From positions 186,001 to 250,000 of the forward strand of contig VZRZ01008256.1 in assembly GCA_013398175.1 (NCBI GenBank): a DNA stretch of 64,000 nucleotides. The letters run 5' to 3'. Each line of letters opens with the position of its first letter. The stretch's first letter is position 1. The notes under the pieces were generated by a model. That model searched no databases. It saw only the letters and a program-made list of their open reading frames with translations, and was not told where the DNA came from. The position numbers and the translations under genes are program-made. This document shows positions 25,304-41,200 of the stretch, piece by piece. The stretch is from Climacteris rufus. Its lineage: Eukaryota; Chordata; Aves; Passeriformes; Climacteridae.

Positions 25304-28300
25304 GACCTAAATGCACCTGTGTGATGTCACACCGCTTAGACATAAAACCATTTCTGTCATTAGCTGATCAATAGCAGTCAAGACCTGAGACTTCTTCTTG
25401 AAACTTATGGTATACATCTGTAACAAGAAACAACATTTGCTTTCTGACATAAGATAGGCTTACATATGTACAAGGCTGCCCCACTTACATAGTCTATTAA
25501 ATATTTCCTCTCTGGGGAGAGGAATACTTAATTTCAAAACTAAGAAACATGATTCAGGGCCTTGTATTATAATAGTTACAGCTATTATAATTGTTACATT
25601 CTTTCAGTTTGGAAAATAATAGTCATATTTCTGGTAAATCAGTCTTCTCTCTCCCCACCACCAATCACAACATACTCTACTTGATTGCTTTTTTCCAAAT
25701 GCATTTACTACCAAAACAACTGATCCACATTTTAAAACAAAACACATTTTAAAAGTATAACAAGTACTACAGTAGTGGACCTCAAATATTCAAAATAAAA
25801 AGATGCAACACAGTGCTATCCAGCTTGTTGGACGTGCATTTCTAATGCTGCTTTCATGTTTGAGCACCAGGCACTAATCTGAGAGCTGGATCCTTATACA
25901 AGTCTCTCAGTAACTGCCAGAACCACTTCAACATTCCTCAGTTCAATGTGCAGAAAATAATTTTATGTCATGGGCATGAGTCCTAGGCCATTTTTCACAA
26001 ATAAAAAGGCTTCAGGGAACTGGAAGAGGGCTGGAGAGAGAGCTTGGACAGTCAGACTCTGCTCATACTTCTATAACAAGTACTCTTTATCCTTGAAACG
26101 ACCCTGTTGGAGTCAGCCTGATGCCATCACTTTTTCCCACCCTTTTCCCCAATCAACTAATATTCCCGACAGACTGTTCTAATGCCTTTTTAAAATTTTT
26201 TTTATCTGGTTTGAGTAGGTTGTGGCTGCGACATCACAGTGTCATTTTCTGCAGCAAATACAACTACTAGCAAACCTCTGAGAAACAATAATAAAAAAAT
26301 CTATAGAAGCAGGACAGAACAAATCAGGTAGGAATTGAAGTTTCAGAAAAGGCCAGTACTCAGACATAATATGCAAAATTTTTGCTTATAAATTATGGGA
26401 ATAATCCTACTTTATCAATCAACAAACTCCCTACATTGTCAAGATACCAGAGGGAATAATACTATATTTTAAGAATGCAAAACCACTTACAGGAATTCCT
26501 TCAGTGAGTTTATTAGAGGTGTTACTTCCCATGTTCTTAAAATATCCTATATAGATCAATAGGATTAAATCAAAGACCATACACAAAAGCCCCAGATTAC
26601 TGAAGTGATTGGAAAGATCTAGGATCAACAGGAAATTATTTTTACCCATGCACAAAAAAATATTGACTGATTACAACAAAATACAGCTCTTTTGACTATT
26701 CTACTTAATAGTTAGACACCAGGCAATTTTACTAGGCATCTTAAAATGTATCCTTAAAACCTAGCACTGTTAAATTCCTTTTCACCTTCTAAGCTAATCA
26801 AATACATTAAGTATTTAATATTCATAGTCTCCTTTCAGGGTAGATAAGTACCATTTTCCTGAAAAAAGTATGAAAACTCTCTGGAGTTTGTTTTCTTTCC
26901 CCAAGACTACTGATACAACTCTATATGTAGACCACCAGATGCCCCTATACTAATTATCTCCCTCAAAAAGTATTTCTTTCTTTGCCTTGTATTCTCCACA
27001 CTTACATCTTTATTTTGTCACGTGAAATTTATGCTATCAAACCTGGTTTCTGTGGGCTTAGACATAAGCATGTATTCCAAACTCAAAACCATTTTAACAT
27101 TAAAATTTCATAAGCAGCACTGGATATACAATAATTGCAAAGCAATTCGGGGCACATGACCAAATACGTGCCTTTTTGATGCATCTCAGCTATTCAACTT
27201 TTAAGTATTTTAAAAATGGACTTCTAACTTTAAATAAAAAATTATTTTCAGAGAACTTTTCAAGCGTTGGAAAGTTTGTCAAATTTAAAACTTTTGTATG
27301 GCAAGAATTGAATCAGTTGCTTTTGCTTTTGTTCTATTATTTCACCTCATTAAAAAAATCTTTTACTGCCCATTATGAAATGAAATAGAGGTCATTTTGA
27401 GAACCTTAGGTTCTGTGATTCTTGTTGCTTTTGAATAACCTAGCAACATCTCTTCCCAGAGAATTGCAATTTAGCACACTTACATAGGTCTAACATGAAA
27501 AATTGAGAAAATAATTAATATACTCTGAGATACGTAATCCACTGAGAATTTCCTACTGTACCACATCTGGATTTATGACTTTTGACCATTTCTTTTTTCT
27601 TAATTTTTATGTATGTAATTAGATTTGCAATTCTGGCATTTATTTTGCAAACTAATTCAGTATTTATACACAGCAACATACATAATAGAGCTGCAGCAAT
27701 GTTGCATCATAAGCACGTCTACGACACAAGCATTATGAGGTATATTTTCTTCCCTCCACCACAAACATTGACATTTCAAGTCAAAGTTCCTTGAAAATTC
27801 TCTTGTTCCTTCTGATCCAGCATTTATTATGGTTACTGGCAATACCTGACCTTGAAGGAAGCATGTACCACGCTTGCTCTTTTACATCACCTATATTAGA
27901 CTAGGCATGACAAGTTATCTTCAGCATTTTTCTTTCCTCTTCAGCTAATTTCCAGCTACTTGAGTGTATCTAAAAATACTGAGAAAGTCCAGCTACAAAC
28001 ATGGTTTGAGGGTTATTGGCAGGACAGAGAATAACTGCTGGTACTAGACCTTTTTTATTAGCCAAGTTTCAATAACAGCAATTCCCTTGATTAAGCAGTG
28101 TTGTAAGTGGAAGATTTAGGTGGAAAAACAAAGAAGGACTGTTTCACAAGAAATTCAGACTGAATAATCCACCACGAAAATGCTTAAATCATTTTGCAGG
28201 GTCAGAACACTGACTTCCAGATGACTTTGATTACTCAACAGTGGCACTATAAACATGGACAGAGACAGAGAAAAAGGAATAGAGATGGTTTTCTTCCCTT

Positions 28301-31300
28301 AAAAAAAAAAAAAACACTGTGAGCCTTTCTACTTCATAATAAAGCTGCACACATTCTTGTGCTGAAGAGTACATCATAGTACATAGTACATCACAGGAAA
28401 ATAATTTGCAACAAGAACACAATATTTTATATCCACTACTCATTGAAGGACTTAACAAAATAGAATTTATCAGTATTACCATCTTGTCTGATTGCAGCTT
28501 AATTCTTAGACTTCTTAAGCCATGCAAATCAAAAGAAGAAAAAAGTTTATTTGCCCAGCTTCCTGTATTTAGGGTTTAGTTATTTTTTAAAACATCATTT
28601 TGGAAAACCCCGTAATTGCCAGGAAAATACAGTCTTGCAATGTTTCTGTATAAAAAAACCCAAAAAACAAAACACAAGACCACTCGTTCTCCAGGTAAAA
28701 GAGTGGGCCCATCCCAAAAATACTAATAGCTTATATAATATGAATAAATGCATACTGGATTATTGAGAGGACGTTTCAAATAAACATCCATAATAATTAA
28801 AAGTTACTTGTTTTGCTTCCATTGAAAATTCATTTACACTATAAAGGTGTGATCCATCATCTGGAAAGCACTTTGCATCCTCTTCACTGGAAGCTTTAAT
28901 TTCAGAAGACTCAGTCTATGAATCTGGGAAATTCAGATTCTGTATTTCATGAATACTGGGGCAGGATTTAAAAGAAAAAACTATTCATTTAAAAAGCAAG
29001 GCTAACTAGTTAACAACATTAGGACTCAACATCAAAGCTATCATTAAACATCCTCTGCCCAAATACAGCTCCAACTACTGCAGCATTTTTGCTTACTTAG
29101 TGACATTGGAAAACATAAAGAAAATAACAGACCACCAGAATATAAGTCAGTGAAAAAAGCAGTTTCATACACCTGACCTAAATGTTAATTATATATTGAG
29201 ACTGTAATACTCCTCAATGAGTCAGTTTATGTTGTAAGTAGCCTTTAAACAATTTTAAAGCACCTGTGCAATGTATTTGAGCTGTATGAGCCAAAGAGTC
29301 TAATGACGATGTATCAAACTCACAAGAAGATGAAAAGAGATAAGGTCAAAAGCCTTATCCCCAATTAATTAGCATGGAATACTCAGCAGAAGTGCATATG
29401 CACTTACACATGCAGGACTTTGAGTCACAGTAATTGCTATGAACTGCAGGAGATTTCAGAGTCACCTCTGTAGCTTTTCTTCCTTTCACCAATGAATTCA
29501 TAATAAAGTACTTTGTTTTTATCAAGGTACCTTTAAGATGCAAAGCAAAACACAGCAACAGATAATAATATTGATACATTCTGACTATTAAAACAAAGTA
29601 AAAACAAATAGTAAAGAAAGTAATTGAACCAGAACGAAAAATGAACTAATTTAAATCTTCTATAGCTGTTAAAGTTCCATAGTATTAAGTGGTATAAAAT
29701 TTTTAGGATCTGTCTTGCAGTGCAACCACCACTTTGCCATTAAAAACTGGTCACTGGTTATTTTGGATCATTTGCAAGAGTGAATACTGCATTTGATTCA
29801 CAGCCACAAATTTACAGGAATGACTTTATGCAATCCTATAACCTTCCTGCTACGTGTACTAGTCAATACACAGCAATTAAAATCCTGGAAACCTGTAGGT
29901 CTTAGTTTCTTCCAATAATGAAGATGAAAAATGAAAACAGAAATAATTAGGGCAAAAAAGTGCTTCATCTTATTTCTCCTGTTTGTGTTACAGAAGACAT
30001 TTAAGCATCTATTTTAGAATAAGAAAAAAGAAAAATACAGTTTCTGTCAAGTCTTCAAGTTTTGTTCATTAATTTTTTTTTCTTTTTTTTAGTTTGATAG
30101 CAGATATTCTTGCTTCATAACAAAGGATGCCTCTGAAAAGATTAGTGGCGTCTTTTCATCAGTGAGATGTGCTTACAGCCAGAATGGTAAATCATACAAG
30201 ACTGATTGCCCTTCATGAGAGAACGTCTGGGTATTAACCTGTTTGCAAATTTTTTCATTGCAGTGGCCAAATTAGATTTTTTTTTCCTTAGATTATATAC
30301 CAAACATCACATTGCCAGCCTTTAGAATTCTTAACTCTATACATTTTGAAGAATTTGGTAGCCATAACCAAAATCTATAGATGTTCAGTAACTCATGTCA
30401 CGTCATGGGGAAGTAAATACTTGCCCTAAAACAGCAGAACCCTTTACAGACCCAGCTTCCATTTGATGTGTCATGACAGCCTTTGAAATATTTGCCAATT
30501 AGCAATTTCTAAAAGTATCTTCTGATGAAGAAGAGAAGACAGAATAATTTTAAACTGGGTTTATAGACTTTGATTTAAATGGAGGTGCTAGACATTAGGA
30601 GCAATGTAGAAGAGAAAGAAGGTCTTACTTTTTCTTATCTTGACAATGTGTAAGGAATTCAAGAAAGGCAGATATCATCAAGGACAATCTGTGGGGTGCA
30701 GGTAAAGCGAAAACCTGTATTTTATTCACCTGATCATGTATGTTCACAGTCAAAAAACCACCCAAACAAACAAAACTAAATCGAAACCACAGAGGGATAT
30801 GAGAGAGGAAAACTGTAACCAATGTTCTTCTTATATGTTATGTTATTTCTTTTAACTGAGTTAATTCTTGTGTGTAAAATGTTAACATGAAAAATTTGGG
30901 ATTATACCTTAATTGGTAACTTAACTTTACAGAATATTTTCACAAGACAATAGCAGTGAACAATTAATATGTTTTTAAAGGAGAAAAATTGGAATTTGAA
31001 TTTTCCCTCCAAAAATTAGAAGTTCAAAAATTGTTCCAGGGTTGAATTCCTGATTACATTAATTGTCAGCTGCATGAAGGAAGGAGCAAGTGGCCACAAC
31101 AAGTTTTCGCTTTTAGTAAAACTGAATTAACCATGTTTTTATCTCCTTCATTAAACTGTGCTTACTTCACTTAGGATTTTGTACATTAATAAACACCTTT
31201 CATCTTAATTTTCTGTTAAGTAAAATTCTATTGAATAATATCAGGACATTCCATCACAGTGGTAGATTGTAAATCCTAGGTAGTAGGGTGCTTTGCATTG

Positions 31301-32164
31301 CACAAAGCACTAGCAATTATTTTTGTGGAATATTCCAAAAATATCAAACTGTTAACTCCCCTTAATACACTTAAGCTGGCAATTACAGAGTCTGTGAAGA
31401 CACATCTTTGAGAGCCAGAAAAACTTCTTAATATGTGGCAGATTAAAGAGGTACCAAGATAGCAGCTAAAAATTGCTTTTACTGAATTTAGAGAAATGGA
31501 AATTACTCTCCCTAATCAACTTTATCAACTCTGCCAAAAGAATCAATTGTTGGTGGGAAAGCAGCAAGGTACAAATATAGTAGCAGAATCATTGTATTTA
31601 GTGCTCTTAGCAATGGCCATAATTAGCCAATAATGATATAGCTATTTTTTGCCTCATATACTGAAGTTACAGAAAAGGTTTAATAACATCCTCTAGGGAA
31701 TAGCTTTTCTCTTTCGTCACTCTAAGGAATCTGAGCCTCTGCAATAATACCTAGTCATTGTGTATATTATAAAGATTCAACCTTATGTATGTGCAAGCTG
31801 AAGAGGAATTTGGTGGAACAGAACCACAGCTAGAATTAATCCATACAGACTGAAATAAACAGAATGGTGCTTATTTATGTAAAGTCAGAATTTTATCTAT
31901 AATTTAATACAGGTCAGGATATCAGTACACAACAGAGAATAATGATTATATCTTACTAGGTTCTGCATGGCAATACTTCAGTTCACCTTAGAAACTGAAA
32001 TTATTTTACTCAAACTATTCTTTCTAGATGCAGAATGAGCTCAAAACCTCAAAGCTGAAAGTTAATAAAATAACTTTAGCATAAATATATCAACAAAAGT
32101 TAAGAACTATAGAATTGCTTACCCATGCACCAGGTGATGCTGTAGAGGTGCACAGGTTACTAGA

Positions 32165-32214
32165 CATATATATATAGAGATAGATATATTAGTTAATATA
32201 TTACTAAATATATT
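32165..32214. repeat. AT-rich simple repeat
   Basis: Interrupted TA and GATA-like units such as CATATATATATAGAGATAGA, continuing as imperfect TATATTA units. Low complexity. Confidence 0.65.
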
Positions 32215-35200
32215 TGGTTTGGTTCGAGGTCTGGTACAAAGATAGAAATGAAGTGTTTAGGAAAAGTCAGTTCTCTGCAAATTCTAAAGGAGAGCTAAGA
32301 GATAATTCTGTAAAGAAAAAGACTGCTTTGTAAGTAACAGTTGACACACAACAGACATCAAAAGAACACAGAGGTTTACACAGTAACACACTCTAGACAG
32401 GGTAGGGAACTAACATCAGGGAGAGGAAGGGAAAACAGACAATTTACCGAGGTTAACTGAAAGCAGGTCTGTTCAGACAGAAAATACAGAGTAGCAAGAC
32501 CTTTAGGAAAATAAACGTGGAGTATCTTTAAACATGTTTTTCCTCTTAAAAGGAATATAAACACTGCTATTTCAAAAGGTTGGTCTGATTGTCACATGTG
32601 CTAGTGCCCACAGCCAAGCAAATCATCACATGCACCAGAAGAGCTGCTGAACAACAATGGTTTCTGCATCACAGTACTGTCTCCAGTGAACTACTACATG
32701 AGAAATAAAGGTTCATGTCTAAAAAACTCTACAGAAGGAGACAGAGATAGGCAGAAGGAGACAAAAGCACAGGTAAACTCTACCTGGTCAAACCTTCCAT
32801 TGCAAGAAATGAAATCCTATTACAAAAAACCTAAAAACCTAGTACTGATTAACACTTTCAAAAACTAAAAAAAAAACCCCAAAGGAGATATTTGATATGG
32901 AAATACCTTTTTTATTAATTTACATATAAAATATTTATGAATAAACATTTACCCTTTTGATTTCATACAGCACAATTTGTGACTCCTTAATCTTTAATGT
33001 CTTTCAAAATAAAAAAGCTAAAAAAAAATTTTAAAATCCCAAAACACTAACGAGAATAAAGAAGCTGCTTAGCTCCAAGGTTTTAAACTGTCCACAAACA
33101 GAGAACTTGGTAATACTTCCTGATTGCCCAGTTGTATAAATCAAGAGGTAATGAGATGTTTTGGTCTGAGCACAGCAATGAAAGTCAGAAGGGGGCACAA
33201 CTTCAGTATTTCAAGTGGGCTTCTCTCAGTTTCTTTAGGAGAGCCCTGGAGATTGCTTGAAACCTGGTCCAACCGCTTTTCCCAAGTCTTACGGCTTTTT
33301 TTGGTGTGAAGAATGCATTAGTCAAGGATGATCATAATAAGCAGTTTTGCTATGCAAAATTTAGAGCCCTGAGTGAAATATGATAGACTTTCTAAAAACT
33401 TACCAAGATCCTGCAGCTCTTCAAATCAACACAGGATTGACAACTTTGATTACTGACACCTGAACAGCTTGTGCTATAAACTGGAAAAGGCACTCCCTAT
33501 GCATGATCAGGGTTAACAATATACACTTTTGTTACAGATTAGCTTTTTTAAAATCACAGCAAACATCCAGAAGTCCTCACCTTTTCCCTTCTAAAGTGCT
33601 GTAGAATAACGCTTTAAAAAGGAAATAATTAGCTCTGTGAAACATCAGTATTGCTACTATTCATGCTTCTATGACTGGTTTGCTCCTCTACGTTAAAAAG
33701 ATTATATACTCAACTCTACAAGTCTTATATTATTTCATGGGGTTTATACCTGTGCAGTGCTCAGACATGAAAGAATCCTTGTTTTTATAGAGCCAGATGA
33801 TTTTTAAGACCTTGAGGTTAATTAATTTTATTCATCCTGATGACCTTTCAGGACTAAGTCATACCTAAACAGCTAGAGATACTACTTAAGTGGTTAGTAC
33901 AAATGTACATCTTTGTTTTATCTCTTCTATTAAGTAAATACTGGAAAATTATTATTAAAACAAAAGCTCTAATATGTTATGATTCTCCACTATATAGTTG
34001 GAAGAGCTCATATTTAGTATCTGAGACTTATTGCAACTCCCTAAAACATTACTGTAAGATAAAGACCAAAGAATAAGGTCCTTCAAAACATAGTATTTCA
34101 CAAAATGATCAGAATGTTACTAACTTTCACTCTTCTACTCTGGAAACTTGTGAGATACATATCAAGGCATTTCTTAGGAACCCATGAGAAAAGAGTCACT
34201 AGAGAACTGTGGATAATGGGAACAATAACGCCTGCACTAAAAATTCCTTTGCCTTTCAAACAGAAGATCAAAGAAAAATATTAATGAAAATGAAAAGGTT
34301 TTTCTTCTGTTCTTTTATAAGCAGTATGATCCAAAGTTTCAGCTGATTAGGTATTTTCATTTAAGGTTAAGGCTACTCATGAATACAGTTATTCTGAACT
34401 AATTTAACTTTTTTCCCATTTTTTTTCCTGTGATAATAGAGATTGTATGCTGCTTTCTAAATAGAATAAAAAATAGTAGAAGTAGAACCTTGTCTTATTT
34501 TCCATTTGTAAAAGAATAACTGTCTATGAATTGTCATGAAAAAACAATGTTCAAGTAACTTGATTCTTTGCCCAAGACATCATCATGACTGTACAGGTAA
34601 GTCAAAGTACAAGTAATTGAAAAACAAATTGTCCTGTCTACTGGGAATTTTTAAAAAAATCCCTTTGTTTGCAATCCACCAAATTCTGTATTTCACAAAT
34701 TATCTACATTTAAAAAGAAAAGCTATCATTCTAATCCACAGTGGATCTACTACACTGCTGTTAAAAGTGGTCAGTACACACTGAAGGTACTTTGTAATTA
34801 TTCTATACAGAGAAAATGGTAGTATTATTTACTAATGTTTCTCAATTCCTTGTTATAAGTCTGTTTTCACTATATCAACCTTACAAAAACTTAAGGATTA
34901 GTCCTGAAATCTTCCATTTCATGGTCTTAATGAAGATTTATTTTCATTTTCTAATCATCAGAGTAACTAAAGAAAATGTCTTGACAGCTTCTGAATAGCT
35001 AAAAATAATTCTTTCTTGAAAAACAGTTCTCAGCATCTTTGTTTTGGAAAAGAAGCAAAAGAAAAAAATCCTGTTGAGAAACTTTGTTTCACAACAAATA
35101 ACTGAAATTTGACAGATGTGGGTGTAGCCTGTGGAGAAGTTTGCTTTTTGTCAGTCTTATGGCAGTCTTTTCAACAAACTTTGCATATATTCCCTAGAAA

Positions 35201-38200
35201 TGTAGATTTTAGCTGCTAAATTCTTTGGAGCTTCCCTTTACTTTTTTTTCCTTTATATTCCTTGTAATTACAGCTTTAGTGAATATTCGAAAAACCCTTT
35301 CTCAAGACAAGCATTTTACAAATCTAGTCTGTAGCATACATGTCATTTTACAGTTAATAAACCAATGAATAACATTTGGATTAACCTGAACAGAAGATCC
35401 CACTTGGATCATTACAGTGCTGGTTGTGCTCATCCTTGAGAACTTCTGAAGTGTAAGTTCTAAGCAGCATTAGGACTCACCTGGAACTAGGACTTTTCAG
35501 GATGCCACACAGAAAATGCTGCACACACATATGTGGTCTCCATACCTTTCATTCTTAGGCCATTGCTTCTCAAACAACTTAGTGACAGCTACATACATAT
35601 GTCTAGAGATTTATTACCCCACCACACATAAAAATGTTCTCCATACACACACGTTTATTTAGGAAAGAAAATACGAACAGGAAAAAAGAAAGATGAACAG
35701 ACAAATAACCTTTCATAATTGTAAGTAGCTAAAAACCTGTTTTGATTAATATAAGTAAGCTTACAGTGAAGGTAATATTTCCATTGAAAACCTTTATCGA
35801 CCTTTATTTCAGACACTTCTAACACAATTACTGACTTTCTTTTTCTTCTTTTAAACATTTCTTTTTAAAATACTATCACTTAAAACCCTTCTAATGAAAT
35901 ACATTCCTTTCTTTCTGCTTTTTGCACGTGCACATGAAAGTGAAGGGCTACATCTGAGTGCTATCAATATAACTTCTTCATAACAATTGCAATTTTTTCA
36001 GATACTAACTTGTCTGAAGGCATAAGAAGCTCACACAGAGTAAGTATGAAACTCTTCAGTTCCAATCCCTGACTATTTGACTACCAACCACCAAAATAAC
36101 AGTGGCTTGATTTATTCATCTCATATGTTTTTATTCTACATATTCAGCATCCTTGGAGGAGAAGAAATACTACTTAAATTCCTAGGAGCTCTGAGTAAGT
36201 CTTAAGCATTTTAAACAAATTCATATCTGTAGCTGATACTGAATCATATTAGTGCAATTAATAAGCTTAAACTAGGACTTTTTATATTAAACTGAATGTG
36301 AATTTGCATAATTCATGTTCAGATACCCAGCTGCAATTTCCACTTTGAAAAACTTAATAGTAAATTAATCATATAATTTTAGAATCAACCAAAATGTAAA
36401 ACTGCAATTTACAGAATAAAAATGAATATTTTAGCAGTACAAAAATACATGAATTGGCAACTTCAATAAAATTAACTTTTACTAGAGTTAGGAAGACTAC
36501 AAACTTTTATGAATTGAATTGAGATGTACAGCAGTTACAAAAACCCAGCAAAAGAGTACATTGAAATGGGTTAAAATGTCTGTGAAGCACGACTTTCACA
36601 AGGATGTAGTATAGCTCAAAAGGTAATGAATGCAACATAAATTTTGAATTTACATCAAAACCACCTATATTGCTTCAAAACTCTTCTTCATAATGACTTC
36701 TCAACATTCTAGAGTCTCAAATTACAAGAGAGAATTAAGATAGCTGGTACGTATTTGGGCCTGGATAATGAAATTGTTTCCCGTTTGGACCTTTGTTTAG
36801 ATCATAACTACAGAAGGACACTTGCAAGAGACAATACTAGAAACTTCTGAACACAGATGCATCAGTCAACAGCTGAGACACTAGCAAAATAAATCAGCTC
36901 AAAATGCCTCTCTTTTTTCCATTCTATTCTAAAAACCTATTATCTTTCTCAAAATAAATAACATAATGGAAAAACTGTCATTTTTTTTTTGTAGAGTAAA
37001 AGGTTACCAGAGTAGAGAATATGTAGACGCCTTTCTGTTCAAAGACATTTCAGTAGTTCATCTTCCTGTGGAACTTCAAGAAGCTGTTTTATACAAGAAT
37101 AAGGTCTAATGCCTTTAGCTTAGCATAAAACGTGAGTTTATCTTTAAAATATAAGGTACTGTTCTGAGACAGACTTTCTTCAACACACTATTCCCCTACT
37201 CAAGAGTGCAGGGCAATATATAATCAAAACTATGGAAAAAATTCCCCAATCAACCCAACCCCCTACTGCACACTTTATGCTGAAACTGACACACTTCTTG
37301 TTACAGCAAATAATATAGAAAACAATCAAAAAATTGTTATGCTCAAGCCTTAAACTCCTTAACATTTCATATGATGGGAAGGAAACAAAAAGTCCATCTC
37401 AATGCTGAGTCACCTTGCTGTATTATTAATATACTTCAGACTGCAGGTTTCTAAAACTGCCTTTTCAGAGAGTACTGAAATCCCATTAACCACAAGTACC
37501 CTAAGTGAATGGAAATCTAAATCTAGTTTTCTATCAGGCTCAATTTATAGAATAAAAGCTGCCATGTTTCTTTAAGTTATGTTATTGCTTTAAAATGACA
37601 CCACTCATAAAGAAAGCTCTAGGGCCAATTCATTGCAAGGAGTTTCATCTATTATATATTTCCTAGATAGCATCTGACACTACCAGTGCCAAAGCTGTAA
37701 AATCAGAGCTAAAGAAAACATTTACAAATTTTGTGTTTGTCGTGCCTTACAGAGAGTGTGTCAGAGTGCAAGCTGAACTTCAGTGCATTCTGTAACTCCT
37801 GTTCTGTGAATCCACATCACCACCTGCAAAACATCTGCTAATTCAGGAGCAGCATGCCTGGCTGGCCCGAGGACAAGCCTGTCACTGCAAGTGCAGCCAC
37901 TCTGTAAGCAGGGGACACACAGGGTGAGGACACAGCATGCACAATCTTTCTCCTATGTTGTGCTACAAGGCTCCCCCAAATTGGATGAGCTCAAAAAAGA
38001 ACCCTGTGCCTCTACTCTGAAAGTAACTGAAAATACCACAACAAAAATTTTTTGCTGAGCACCACTAACCATTACAGTTAAGAACAGCTCAAAAAGACCA
38101 AATGCAAAATGTGAAAATGCAGCAGAGGATGCATGTTGTTATTGGGAAAAATATTTTCAGCCATTCTCACTCTTTTTTAGCAGTTAACATATGACCAGCC

Positions 38201-41200
38201 ATTATCTTTTTGTCACTTTCCTTCATTGTAAGTACTGTAATAAAATACTTACAAAACCAGATTTAATAACATGACGAGCTAATCCCAGCTTGTCATTATG
38301 TTACCATGCATGTTGATGCAATAGGAATTTTTGTGTCTGAGCCTGCCATCTCTTAAACAGTCAAAACTTTCTGATTTAGATTAGTGAGGTCAGTTGTTTT
38401 AGGAAGAATGAGTGGTTAGGAAATTATTGTATTTGTTTTGAAATATTTTTAATTTATTGTTGGAATAAAAAAAAAAGGATTTAGATCCTCTTTCATTAAA
38501 CGCATTCTTTTAAGGAGCAGAACTGTAGCTTCCAGGCATCTGGTATTTCCTGTATGAAACCTGTAACTTCTTGTTTAGCAGACACCACCTCTCTTCTCTT
38601 TTCTATTCAAGTAATAAGAGCAATTTAGTACTGATTCTTGCCAGTGCTTTCTGAATTAATGCAATTAAGTGTGAGTCTAAAACTAGTCACAAAGACACAA
38701 TACATTTGCCTTCTCATGAAACTGTAATGAATAAAATCAAACAGCAGGAATTCCACTGGAAACAATGAATAGTAGCAATCTACTTCATCTTATAGTACAC
38801 TGACTGCTTCATATAATTTCATTTCATTTTTACATAAAATAGAGAATTTTATTGTCTGCTCTGCTGCCATTTCTTTTGATATTTGGAATATATTTAATTA
38901 TACAAGGTCACATCTGAAGAGATAAAGCTCTCTGGAGAGAACAAAATTGAACTTTTCCATATCAGATCACTTCTCTCTCCAGAAATGAATTCTTTATTAC
39001 CCCAAAATTACATGGTATTATCCTGAAATGACATGATATGTCCAATTTCTCATACAGCATATTCCTGGAATTAGGCTTGAATATAAAAGAAAACTAATGG
39101 TTCTGAGATCTGGCTGCTCCAAAGGCTTCACTCTTTCATTACTCTCTCTTGATAATTGGCAGTCCACAGCAGGAGAAGCAGGAAGAAATATGCCAGTTGC
39201 ATTTAGAGATGGGAGTTATGGCCTTTTCTTTATGATGCTGCATAAAAAATTATGGCAAATTATAACAGCTGTTACGGATGTGCTAAACCTGCCAAAGGTC
39301 TGTTTGTGCTAAAAGATTGCTTTTCTTCCCCCAAATTCTAAATGTAGAGTTCTTCAGTCCTTCAAAGGCCTAAGAAGTGTTTGCAGTGGGAATGACAGAA
39401 ATAGAAAAAGAGTAATTAATGCGAAGACAAATGCCACTATAGGTAAAAAGAGATTAAAACATTTCTGAAACTTCTTTTTATCTCCATATAATGTACATTC
39501 CAGAAGACAGACATGTCTCATACCTATATACTTTAGTCATCAAATGTTGTACTTTCTGTATTGTATCTAATATCCACAAAATGTGTAAATAAAACAATAC
39601 ACCTATTTCATTTTTTCTCTATTTTTTTTAGCTACTTATTACGGTTTTGTAAGAAAGTAATTGTTTTACAAGTAAAATGGGAACTGCAGAGCTGCTGGGG
39701 TTTGATACCATGTAGGAGAGCTTTAACTGACCCCTATTTGCCTTCTGCATCTTGAGGCACTCACAGTCTTTTAAGGAGGCACCCTCAGGACAGCCTGCAT
39801 TATTCTTCATAAAGTATTCCTTTTGTTGTTAATAGTTCAACATTTTTTAGATCTGCTATGGGTTCAAAATTAACTGCAAACAATGAGCAACGTCTGTAGC
39901 AAAAGGCATTTGCAGATCCAAGGTGCTACAAATATACTGAATGCACAAAGAAAAGACGGGACTGCAGGTAAAAGCAGTCCTTTCAGTCTGCAGACAAGAC
40001 TACAATGTTCTCCTTTCAAACTGCCCATGCTTTTAGAAGATATCCAGAACTGGCAAAATCAAAATAAAGTTTTACGAAAGCTGTAGGTGCAAATTCTAAA
40101 AGCCCATCCTCTGTCAAATAAATCACAATAGCATGCACTGTCACAGCACACATACACAGCACAACACTTATTAAAATTTTCTACATTCATTAAAATTTAA
40201 TTAGACTTTATTTAACTTAGCCTTTAATAAATAGTTGGAACTACTGTTTCTATTAACATATTGTTAAAACCCCCCAGATTTGCCAAGCCTTAAAATAAAA
40301 CAATGGGACTACTCTTTGATACATCTTTGTTATAAAACATTCAAGGCCTTATGCTGTGTACAAGTGTTTGCTCAGATGCTTCATAATTTATTACTTTCTT
40401 ATTTATATTTGCCTGTTAAGCAAAACTAAGCAAAGCAATAACAACAAAAAAGACGTAGAGATAATTACAGACTGAGTTCTCGGAACAGCTTTGAAACTGT
40501 TTATCAAAGCTAAAAGAAAGATAAAATATTTGCAATCCTAAAATCTGAGAACAGGTCAGAACCATTTCCATGTCCAAGAGTAATCTGTGATGCAAGGGAA
40601 AGTCAAAGTGGTTTTGGAATCACTTCTCATCTTTTAAATTTTTTGTTATTTTCTGTTTTATGACATTGTTGAAGTATTTAATGGAAAATACGATTCTTCA
40701 CAGAGAAATTACTGACTTTCAGAAAACCATATTTTCCAAAGGGAAACATCTAACTAAAAAAATTATGAAGACTTTCTCTGTTATTTTCACAGCAGAAACT
40801 ATATTCCTTCCCTTGGCTAACAAATGTCAAAAATTAAATTAACAGCTTTGTTGCAGAATCTGTGAATGTCAATCAAAAATATGATCTGAAAGACATACAG
40901 AAATTTGCTGAGGCAAGAACAGTCTTTCTGTTATTATAATGATTAATATGTTTTGTACACAACTACAGCATGAACTGAAAAGGAGCAACAAATAAATGAC
41001 AATTGGTCTCAACACTTAACCTTGGCATTGGGGAAATATGTGGGCTTTTTAAATGTTTCAAGTTCTTCAAAGTTTTCACAGCTAGAATCAGACATATACA
41101 TTCAGATCATATATGGAGAATAAATATAGAAAAATACTGATACAATAATTTATATTTCAATAATTTGAAAGTAACTATGGAAGTTTATCTAATGTTTCTT

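Noticed and set aside
30093..30186. Segment after a T-rich tract with an open frame of 31 codons
   Set aside because: The acceptor is mostly a homopolymeric T run, the donor (GTAAAT) is weak, and the entry phase fits only candidates that leave phase 0.
36002..36194. Two adjacent exon-like segments (36002-36039 and 36148-36194) with GTAAGT donors
   Set aside because: Their coding phases are incompatible with each other, and at 38 and 47 bp an open frame is expected by chance.
38181..38227. 47-bp segment between TCTTTTTTAG and GTAAGT
   Set aside because: Too short for the open frame to be informative, and the base before the donor is T rather than G. Kept only as a possible pseudo-exon.
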